Assembly: GCA_016790425.1 (NCBI GenBank)
Contig: JAEUPF010000101.1
Coordinates: 1-39,798, forward strand
Source of the DNA: Rubrivivax sp.
Lineage (GTDB): Bacteria > Pseudomonadota > Gammaproteobacteria > Burkholderiales > Burkholderiaceae_C
DNA: 39,798 nt
Direction of reading: 5' to 3'
Position 1 is the stretch's first letter; the number at the start of each line of letters is the position of its first letter. The notes below the pieces were generated by a model, which saw nothing but the letters and a program-made list of their open reading frames with translations, did no database searches and had not been told where the DNA came from. Below are positions 15,380 to 23,500 of this stretch, piece by piece. The position numbers and the translations under genes are program-made.

Positions 15380-17425
15380 TCAGCGCCGCGCCTGCTGCTG
15401 GCGCTGCCGCTGCTGCGCCTCCAGCCGCTGCACCTGCTCCTCGTAGGCGGCCACGAACGCGCGGCCGAAGAGGGTGTGGAAGTCGTCCTCGGCTTCGTCG
15501 CGGATGCGCTGGTGGTGCTGCAGATAAAGCTCCCACAGGCGCGCCTTGCGGCTGGCCGGCAGCAGGTTGGTGAGGATCGAGCCGGCGCCCAGCCGCTCTT
15601 CCAGCGCCGCCGGGTCGAAGCGCTGCAGCATGCCTTCGATGGCCGCGCGCATGCCGGCCACCGTGCCGATGGAATGGCCGACGAGGTCGAGCATCACGTC
15701 GTCCATCGCGCTGGCGCCGTCCATGAAGCCGCGCTGTGGCGGCGACAGCAGTTGCGCGATGCCTGCGGCGGCGTCGGCCGAGAACTTCAGCGGGTTGTTG
15801 CCGCTGGCCTGGATCTGCGTGACCTTGGTGCGCAGTTCGTGCTTGGTGCTGGCGCGCACGGCCACGAGCTGCAGCGTGCCTTCGACCGCGCCGCGCAGGA
15901 TGCGGCCGATGTGGCGCATCAGCGCCGCGCCTTCGCCGGGCGGCAGCGGCAGGTCGACGCCGGCCCCTTCGCAGAAGGCGTGCCACAGCGCCGCGGTGTC
16001 GTTGCCCGCAGAGGCAGGCCCGGCGGCCGCGGGCGTGTGCGGTGGCGCCATGGCCATCGGCGGACGTGCCGGCGCTGCGGCGGCCACCGGCGGGCGCGGC
16101 GCGGCGGTGGCGGTGGCCAGCGGCGCGCGTGGCGCTGCGGTGGCAGGCGGCGCCGCGGGCCGTGGCTTTGCGAAGGCCGGGGCAGGCGAGGGCGCACGCG
16201 TGGGCGGCACTGCGGGAGCGACTTGCCTTGCCGCCGGGCTGCCGCCCGCGCCGGGCACGCGCGGTGGCGTGTAGGCGCCGTGCAGCGCCGGCTGGTGGTC
16301 GGGGAAGGCCACGGGACCACCGGCGGGTGCCGGCGCAGCCCGCGAGGAAGGTCCGGCCGGCGGGGCTGCGCCGCCGCCTTCGCCGAACAACTGCAGCGGA
16401 TCGGTCGACAGGCCGCCCCCCGCGCCGGCAGCCGGAGCCGCGGTGCCCGCCGTCCCTCCCGGTGCGGCTGCCGGCGTGGCGTCGCCGAGGAAGCGCGCCA
16501 GCGCGTCGCCCGTCGTGTCGCCACCGACGCCGAGCCCGAACGCCTGATCGATCGAAGGCGCGTCGGCACGCCCGCCGGCGCCGTCGCCCAGGAGGTCGGC
16601 GAACGGGTCGTCGGCCGCTGGCGCAGCAGCGCTGCCGGGCGAGCGCGCCGCCGGCGCAACGGCCGGCGCCGCGGCCGGCGTGGAAGCAAAAGGGTCGAAG
16701 TCGTCGGGCAACGATGCCGCCGCAGCGCTCTGGCTGCGCGCCACGCCGCCCAGCGCCGGGTCGATGCCGCGCGGCGGCGGCATCAGGTCGGCGAACGGGT
16801 CGTCGGCCGGTGCAGCGCTGCCGGCGCCCACCGGCGGCGTGGCGGCGGCGGGCGAGGATGCCGAAGGCCCGAGCAGGTCGGCGAACGGGTTGTCGTCAGC
16901 CAGCGGCGCAGAGGGGGCGAACGGCGTCGGTGTGAACGGTGCCGGCGAAAGCGGTGCCGGCGTGAACGCCGACCCTTGCGCGAAGGGTGCCGCAGGCGGG
17001 CGCGCGCCGGAGACGATGGTCGCGTCGATGTCGCCGCTGCTGCGTGGCCGAGCCACCGGCGCGCCGGCTGCGGAGGCACGCGACAGTGCCGGCCCCGCCG
17101 CAGCCACGGGCGGGCAATCGGCACGCAGCAGGTAGCCGCCGATGCGCACTTCGTCGCCGTGCTTCAGCGGCGCCGCCTCGCCGGCGCCGAGCGTGCGCTG
17201 CGCCACCGTGATGGGGTTGGCCGCGCCGACGTTGCGGATGGTGAAGCCGTTGCCGACGAAAGCGATCTCGGCTTGCTTGCGCGAGATGTAGCGCTCCGGA
17301 TCGGGCAGCGCCATCGTGCTGTGGTCGGCGCGGCCGATGGTGCCGCCGGCGGTGTCGAAGCGGGCCGTGATCGGCCGCGTCAGCGCCTGGTCGTTGAGCG
17401 AGACAGCCAGCAGCGTGAGGATCAT
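15380..17425 (-). CDS. tagH: T6SS-associated FHA-domain protein TagH
   Basis: The 681-residue protein has an N-terminal FHA domain (about 5-103) with GTIGRADHSTMALPD, the phosphothreonine-binding RYISRKQAEI, and RNVGAANPI. A very long Ala/Pro/Gly linker follows (about 105-480). It carries a repeated short motif, DDNPFADLLG (177), DDPFADLM (208), DDFDPFA (241) and DDPFADLLG (272). The C-terminal TagH/ImpI domain (about 485-681) includes LMRHIGRILRGAVEGTLQL and ILTNLLPASRKARLWELY. In T6SS the FHA protein is the phosphorylation-dependent activator that PppA switches off. The linker is unusually long. The gene is followed at 171 bases by pppA. Confidence 0.9.
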   Translation of the reverse strand: MILTLLAVSLNDQALTRPITARFDTAGGTIGRADHSTMALPDPERYISRKQAEIAFVGNGFTIRNVGAANPITVAQRTLGAGEAAPLKHGDEVRIGGYLLRADCPPVAAAGPALSRASAAGAPVARPRSSGDIDATIVSGARPPAAPFAQGSAFTPAPLSPAPFTPTPFAPSAPLADDNPFADLLGPSASSPAAATPPVGAGSAAPADDPFADLMPPPRGIDPALGGVARSQSAAAASLPDDFDPFASTPAAAPAVAPAARSPGSAAAPAADDPFADLLGDGAGGRADAPSIDQAFGLGVGGDTTGDALARFLGDATPAAAPGGTAGTAAPAAGAGGGLSTDPLQLFGEGGGAAPPAGPSSRAAPAPAGGPVAFPDHQPALHGAYTPPRVPGAGGSPAARQVAPAVPPTRAPSPAPAFAKPRPAAPPATAAPRAPLATATAAPRPPVAAAAPARPPMAMAPPHTPAAAGPASAGNDTAALWHAFCEGAGVDLPLPPGEGAALMRHIGRILRGAVEGTLQLVAVRASTKHELRTKVTQIQASGNNPLKFSADAAAGIAQLLSPPQRGFMDGASAMDDVMLDLVGHSIGTVAGMRAAIEGMLQRFDPAALEERLGAGSILTNLLPASRKARLWELYLQHHQRIRDEAEDDFHTLFGRAFVAAYEEQVQRLEAQQRQRQQQARR

Positions 17426-17522
17426 CGGCGTTCGAATGCGGCGCGCTGGGATCGGCCGCGCATCGTATCGGCGGCTGCGGGAGGAACGGGGTCTCGCTGC
17501 GCTGGAGCGCCCTCGTGCCGAG

Positions 17523-17576
17523 GGAGGCCGAGGAGGCGGAGGAGGCGCGAAAGTCGGAGGAGGCGAGGCGGAAGCG
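17523..17576 (+). repeat. Purine-rich GGAGG repeats between tagH and the SPOR gene
   Basis: This tract on the plus strand contains several overlapping copies of GGAGGAGGCG-like units. It lies in the 223-base spacer between the SPOR gene and tagH. On the transcribed minus strand it reads as CCTCC repeats. Nothing else was recognised in the spacer, and no promoter could be called with confidence. Confidence 0.5.
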
Positions 17577-17648
17577 ACGTGGCAGGCATCGTCGGCGCCG
17601 CCTTGCGAGGCGGCAACCGACCAAAGTCACGGGGCCCGGGTCTGCGCG

Positions 17649-18566
17649 TCAGGGCCGCGCGGCGAAGGCGTCGTCGCCGATGATCCCGCGCAGGCGCGCG
17701 CGCAATGCCCGCGCCGCGGCCAGGCTTTCGAGCGCGCCGACGAAGACGCGGTGCAGCCCGTCGCGTTCGACGACGCGCACCACGCTCTCGCGGGTGCTGA
17801 GCCCGCCGGCTCCGGCCAGCCGCGCGGCGATGTCCGCACGCAGCGCCTGTGCCGATGCTTCGAGCCGGAACGCCCCGGCCTGAACCGCGAACGGGCCACC
17901 CGGTCCGGCGCTCGCTGCGGCATCCGTTGAAGGGCTGCTTCCCGTGCTGCCGCCGCCGGCAGCGGCCGGGCCGTGCTGCGGGGCCGCACGGGGCGGCTGC
18001 GCCCGCGGCGCAGTGGCGGTCGCGGCAGCAGCCCCGGCCACCGCAGCGGTCGCTGCAGCAGCGGCGGCGGGCGTGCCGCCCGCCGGGCGCACGGCGAAGC
18101 CGCGGCGCGCGGCGTCTGCGTCGCCGGCGCTGGCAGCAGGGATGGCGGGCGCCGTGGCCACGGGCGAGGACGGCGCCAACGCCTGCGTCCGCGGCGCCTC
18201 GGTGCTCGCCGGGATGGCGGTGGCGGTCGCCGCCGCGCCCGGCCTCGCGCTGGTCGTGGCGGCCGTCGGCGCAGGCATGCTGCCGGCGTCGGCGGCCAGC
18301 GGCGACGAAGCGACCGGCCGCGCATCGGCTGCCGCCGCAGGCGCTGCCGCCGGGATTGCGGCAGGGGCGGCCACCGTCGCCGCGGGCGGGCCGCGCAGGC
18401 TGTCCACCGCCTGCATCACGAGCGAGCAGCCTTGCAGCGTCAGCACTGCGACCGCGGCCGCGGCCGCCAAGAAGGCGACCGGCGCCGCGGGCGCCAAAAA
18501 GGCGATCGGCGCCGCGGGCGCTCGAGGCGCCGGCGTCTTCTCACGCTCGAACCGAGGTCTGGCCAT
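17649..18566 (-). CDS. SPOR-domain putative lipoprotein
   Basis: The 305-residue protein starts at the ATG at 18566, which is preceded by a strong AGGAGG site; longer in-frame starts are low-complexity. The N-terminus is hydrophobic and built of a repeated nonapeptide (APAAPIAFL, APAAPVAFL, then AAAAAVAVL), followed by LTLQGC. Cys47 could be a lipidated residue, although the n-region is long. Residues about 60-220 are a Pro/Ala-rich spacer. The C-terminal SPOR domain (about 225-300: PFAVQAGAFRLEASAQALR, then HRVFVGALESLAAARALRA) is a peptidoglycan-binding fold that recognises denuded glycans. It lies upstream of tagH on the same strand and divergent to fhaC. A cell-envelope role is likely; a T6SS role is only suggested by position. 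Confidence 0.8.
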   Translation of the reverse strand: MARPRFEREKTPAPRAPAAPIAFLAPAAPVAFLAAAAAVAVLTLQGCSLVMQAVDSLRGPPAATVAAPAAIPAAAPAAAADARPVASSPLAADAGSMPAPTAATTSARPGAAATATAIPASTEAPRTQALAPSSPVATAPAIPAASAGDADAARRGFAVRPAGGTPAAAAAATAAVAGAAAATATAPRAQPPRAAPQHGPAAAGGGSTGSSPSTDAAASAGPGGPFAVQAGAFRLEASAQALRADIAARLAGAGGLSTRESVVRVVERDGLHRVFVGALESLAAARALRARLRGIIGDDAFAARP

Positions 18567-18772
18567 GCGCTCGTCCTCCTGGCTCTGCCGCTCTTCACGT
18601 GCGGGGCGCATTGTCGTCGCCGCGGCCGGTGCAGCGCACGCCGGCCGTGGCCGCTGCCCCCGGCTGCCCTCGCATGCCCTGTGGATGGCCCCATAGGCCG
18701 CGGCATGCCGCTCGCAGTAAAAGGCGCCCAGCGCAGCGCGCAGCGACGCGACGCGCGGGCCAGGAGGGCGCA
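18567..18772. promoter_or_regulatory. Divergent intergenic region (SPOR gene / two-partner secretion operon)
   Basis: These 206 bases separate the two divergent starts and must carry at least one promoter for each side. The two ribosome binding sites are clear: AGGAGG ahead of 18566 on the minus strand, and AGGAGGG at 18762-18768 ahead of 18773. No -35/-10 pair close to consensus could be identified. Confidence 0.4.
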
Positions 18773-20497
18773 ATGGCGCGAGGTCGACCGAGGGGCCGCG
18801 GGCGCGGCGGCGAACGCGGCGCCGAAGCGCTGCTGCGGCCGCTGGCGGCGCTGGTCGCCTGGGCCTGCGCAACGGGGGCAGCGGCTCAGGCACCGCCGCT
18901 CACGCCGCCGCCGAGCGCCGGCCCGGTTGCGGCGCCTGCGCCGGTGGCCGGCAGCACCGACTGGGCGGTCGAGGTGCGCCGCTACGAGATCGTCGGCAAC
19001 ACGCTGCTCGATGCCGCGCGTCTCGACGCGCTGACCGCACCTTTCACCGGCCGTGTGCCGCTGTTGCGCCTGCGCGCCGCCGCCGCCGCGGTGCAGGACG
19101 CCTACCGCCGCGCCGGCTGGGGCGGCGTCGTCGCCTTCCTGCCCGAGCAGGACTTCAAGGACGGCGTCGCCCGCATCCGCGTCGTCGAAGGGCGCCTGGC
19201 GCGCTACGTCGTCAGCGAGAACAAGCACTACAGCGCCGCCAACATCCGCGCCAGCCTGCCTTCGCTGGTGCGGGCGCAGCCGGTGAACGTGCGCCGGGTC
19301 GACAGCGAGATCCAGCTCGCCAACGAGAACCCGTCGAAGTCGATCCAGGTGCTGCTGGAGCCGGGCGACCAGTTCGGCGCCGTCAACGCCTTCGTCACCG
19401 TGCTCGACAAGCCGGCCACCCGCTTCACGGCACGCGACGACAACAGCGGCGGCCGCGCCGGCGGGCGCTGGCGCGCGGCGCTCGGCTGGCAGCACGCCAA
19501 CGTGTGGGACCTGGACCACGTGTTCGCCGTCGAAGGGCAGACCGCGCCCGCGGACCCGCAGGCGGTGAAGGTGTTCAGCGCCAGCTACCGCGCGCCGCTG
19601 TACGGCCCTTCGATGGCGCTCGACGCCTACTACGCGTGGAGCAACGTCGACGGCGGCACCGTGGGCACCGCGGCCGGCGATCTGCAGTTCGCCGGCCGCG
19701 GCACCATCGCCGGCTTGCGCCTGTCGTCGTTCCTGCCGCGCTGGGGCAACACCGACCAGCGCCTCATCGTCGGCCTCGAGTCGCGCGACTACCGCAACAG
19801 TTGCACGATCGCCGGCCTGCCGCCCGGCGCCTGCGGCGCCGCCGGCGAGAGCGTCTCGGTGCAGCCGGCGAGCCTCACCTACACGACGCAGGCGGCCGGC
19901 GACTGGCGCTGGGGCCTGAGCCTCGGCGTGCACCACAACCTCGCCTTCGGCGGCGAGCACGCCAGCCAGGCCGCGTTCGACGCGGTGCGCAGCGGCAGCC
20001 GGCGGCGCTACACGCTGGCGCGCGGCAACGCCACGCTGGCCACTTCGTTCGGCGAAGGGGCCGGCGGCGCCAGCGCGCGGCTGGCCGCCCAGGGCAGCCG
20101 CCGACCGCTGGTGCCCGGCGAGATGTTCGGCATCGGCGGCGCGCAGTCGGTGCGCGGCTACGAGGAGCGCGAGCTGAGCGGTGACAGCGGCTTCGCGCTG
20201 ACGCTCGAAGTGAGCGGGTGGAACTGGGGCGCTTCGCTCGGCGAGCGCTTCGACACCTGGCGCGGCAGCGAGCTGAGGCCGGTGCTCTTCGCCGACGCCG
20301 CGCAGGTGACCAACCACGAAGGCGCGCCGTGCCGCCCCGGCCAGACGCGTTGCCGCATCGCCGGTGCGGGCCTGGGCCTGCACGGCGGTTGGCGCGACCT
20401 GCAGTTGCGCCTGGACATCGCGCGCGCGCTGCGCGACGCCGCCGCCACCGAGCGCGGTGACTGGCGTGCGCACTTCAGCGTGCTGTTCAACTTCTGA
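18773..20497 (+). CDS. Two-partner secretion outer-membrane transporter (FhaC/ShlB family, TpsB)
   Basis: The 574-residue protein exports its TpsA partner across the outer membrane. The start at 18773 has an AGGAGGG site directly upstream. A signal peptide ends near ATGAAAQA (about residue 39). Two POTRA domains follow (about 60-210: VRRYEIVGNTLLDAARLD, then ARIRVVEGRLARYVV and LLRAQPVN-like sequence). The 16-strand barrel carries the family VRGY motif (V460-Y463, in SVRGYEERELSGDSGF) and ends with the expected terminal Phe (SVLFNF). The gene is 16 bases ahead of the haemagglutinin-like exoprotein, the usual TpsB-TpsA pairing. Confidence 0.92.
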   Translation: MARGRPRGRGRGGERGAEALLRPLAALVAWACATGAAAQAPPLTPPPSAGPVAAPAPVAGSTDWAVEVRRYEIVGNTLLDAARLDALTAPFTGRVPLLRLRAAAAAVQDAYRRAGWGGVVAFLPEQDFKDGVARIRVVEGRLARYVVSENKHYSAANIRASLPSLVRAQPVNVRRVDSEIQLANENPSKSIQVLLEPGDQFGAVNAFVTVLDKPATRFTARDDNSGGRAGGRWRAALGWQHANVWDLDHVFAVEGQTAPADPQAVKVFSASYRAPLYGPSMALDAYYAWSNVDGGTVGTAAGDLQFAGRGTIAGLRLSSFLPRWGNTDQRLIVGLESRDYRNSCTIAGLPPGACGAAGESVSVQPASLTYTTQAAGDWRWGLSLGVHHNLAFGGEHASQAAFDAVRSGSRRRYTLARGNATLATSFGEGAGGASARLAAQGSRRPLVPGEMFGIGGAQSVRGYEERELSGDSGFALTLEVSGWNWGASLGERFDTWRGSELRPVLFADAAQVTNHEGAPCRPGQTRCRIAGAGLGLHGGWRDLQLRLDIARALRDAAATERGDWRAHFSVLFNF

Positions 20498-20513
20498 AGC
20501 GAAGGAGTGCGCC

Positions 20514-23500
20514 ATGCCGCGCCGCCCCCACCGCCTGCTGCCGATCGCGGCGGCGGCCGCCTGCCTGCTCGCCGCGGCGCCTTCGCCGCGCGCGCAGACA
20601 CCGCCCGTGCTGCCCAGCGGCGCGCAGGTGCAGGCCGGCCAGGCGAGCATCACGACCCAGGGCGCGCAGATGACGGTGCGCAACACGCCGGGCACGGTGC
20701 TCAACTGGCAAAGCTTCAACATCGGCGCCGGCGCCGGCGTGTACTTCGACCAGCCGAGCGCCGCCAGCCGCGTGCTCAACCGCGTCACCGGCAACGATCC
20801 GTCGGCCATCTTCGGCACGCTGGGCAGCAACGGCCAGGTGTGGCTCTTGAACCCGCACGGGGTGCTCTTCGGCGCCGGCGCGCGCGTCGACGTGGCCGGC
20901 CTCGTGGCGAGCACGCTGCGGCTGGCCGACAACGACTTCCTCGCCGGCCGCCACCGCTTCGCTGCCGCGCAGGGCGATGCCGCGGCGGTCGTGCGCAACG
21001 AAGGCACGCTGCGCACCACCTACGGCGGCCAGCTCGCGCTCATCGGCGCGCGCGTGGAGAACGCGGGCGAGGCCAGCGCCCCCGGCGGGCAGGTGATGCT
21101 CGCCGCCGGCCGCAGCGTCGATCTCGTCGACACCGGCCTGCCGAACCTCGTCGTGCGCCTGCGCGAAGGCGCGGGCACGGTGCTCAACAGCGGGCGGCTG
21201 GTCGCCGACGGTGGCCGCATCGACCTGCACGGCGCCATCGTCAACCAGGAAGGCCTCGTGCGCGCCGACACGCTGGCGCCCGACGCGCAAGGCCGCGTCG
21301 TGCTGCGCGCCAGCGACACGCTGACGCTGGGTGAGCGCAGCGTCACCGCGGCGACGGCGCCTGCCGAAGCGACTTCCGTCGCGGCCGCAGGCAGCGCGCG
21401 CGGCGGCTCGATCGACCTCCTGGGCGCGCAGGTGGCGCTCGTCGGCAACGCCATCGTCGACGTCTCCGGCAGCGCCGGCGGCGGCAGCATCCGCCTGGGC
21501 GGTGGCGCGGGAGGGCGCGACGCGAACGTGCCGAACGCGCGCGCCGTGTACATCGGGGCCGACGCCGAGCTGCGCGCCGATGCCAGCGGCGCACGCGGCG
21601 ACGGCGGCAGCATCGTCGTCTGGAGCGACGCGGCGACGCGCGCCTACGGCCGCTTCAGCGCCCGCGGCGGCCGCCTCGGCGGCGACGGCGGCTTCGTCGA
21701 GACCTCCGGCGGCTGGCTCGATGCGCGGCCGCGCGCGGTCGACCTGGGCGCACCGGCCGGCCGCGCCGGGACGTGGCTGCTCGATCCCTTCGACATCCTC
21801 ATCACCAGCAACCCGCAGTTCGCCGACCAAGGCATCGAACTCGGTGCCGGCCCGGTGTTCACCTCGGTGGACTACGCCTCGGTGCTGACGACGAACACGA
21901 TCGCCGCGGTGCTCAACAGCGGCACCTCGATCAGCGTCGTCACCGGCGAAGGCGAGGGCGGGTTCCAGTTCGGTCATATCGAGATGCGCGGCGCGACGCT
22001 GGCCGTTGCGCCGCCGCGGCCGGTGACGCTGACGCTGCAGGCGCACCGCGACATCGTGATCGACGGCAGCGAGATCACCTCCAGCGGCGCGCCGCTGTCG
22101 CTGACGCTGGGCGCCGGCGCACCGACGCAGGCCGCGCCCACCGTGCCGGGGCAGGGCGCGATCGAAATCGTCGGCAGCCGCTTCTTCACCAACGGCGGCG
22201 ACATCACGCTGGGCGGCGTGCTCGCGCAGAGCTTCACGCGGCCCGATGGCTCGTTGACGTCGCAGCGCGCCGTGGCCACGACCTGGCCGTTCGTCTTCGG
22301 CGGCGAAGGGCCCGGGCGCGCCGCGGCCAACGGCGGCTTCTACGGAATCGACATCCGCGACTCCACCTTCGACCTCGGCGCGGGCACGTTCCGCGCCGCG
22401 GGCTACTCGCAAACCGAGGCCGGCATCCACATCGGCGCCAGCCCGTTCAGCGAGACCGCCGTGCGCATCGACGCCGGCCGCATCGACCTGTTCGGCGTGG
22501 GCGAGACGGTCACCTCCGACGGCTCGACCGGCGTCCAGATCACCGGCGATACGACGCTCACCGCGACGCAGGCGTTGCGCGTCGAAGGCTCGGGGCATAC
22601 CGGCGTGCAGATCGATGGCGGCGCGCGCCTGGCGTTGAACGCCGCGGCGGGCAGCGGCGCGAAGTTCGAGCTCGTCGGCTACGGCGGCTTCGGCCACGGC
22701 GTGGCGCTGCTCGCTGACTACGACACCGGCGAAGGCAACGTTGCCGGGCGCGGCACGCGCCTCACGGTGGACAACGGCAGCTTCGGCGTGCAGGCGCGCT
22801 CGACCGCGCAGGCGGGCCTGGTGATGCTCAACGACAGCGGCGCGCCCGGGCCGCTGCTGGACCTGGGCGGGGCCACGAGCGCGGTGTTCGACGTGCCGGC
22901 TTCGGCGGCCGGGCGGTTCGGCGCGACAGCGATCTGGTTGAGCGACGTCGATCTGACGCTGCCCGCCGCCGGAGTCAGCCGCTTCACCGGCGACCTCGGC
23001 ATTGCCTGGAACGCGGTCGCGGCTACGGCAGGCGCCGGCACGCTCTCGTTCAGCGCGCCCGCGGTGCAGCTCCTCGATTCGAGCATCACCGGCAACGGGC
23101 TGACGGTGGACTTCGCGCTCGCCGGCGCGCGGCGGCAGGGCGTGCGCATCGACGGCACGACGATCACCACCGGCGGCGGCGACGTGCTCTTCGGGGCACT
23201 GCAGACGGTGAGTTCGCCACGCCTGGGGGCTTCGGCCGAAGACCGCTGGCTCGAGGTCGACGGCAGCGCCGATGCGCCGGCGCTCCTCATCCGCGACAGC
23301 ACCATCGACGCTGCAACCGGCACGGTGCGCGGCGGTGGCGCCAACCACGCTGCGGGCGACGGCACCGAGGTCACCGGCAGCGCGATCCGCGCGCGCGGCA
23401 TCCAGCTCGCCGGCCGCTCGGAGTCGTGGACCGGACTGACGCTGCACACGAGCACGCTGGACGCGACCGGGCAGCTCACGCTCGACGGCTTCGCCGCCGG

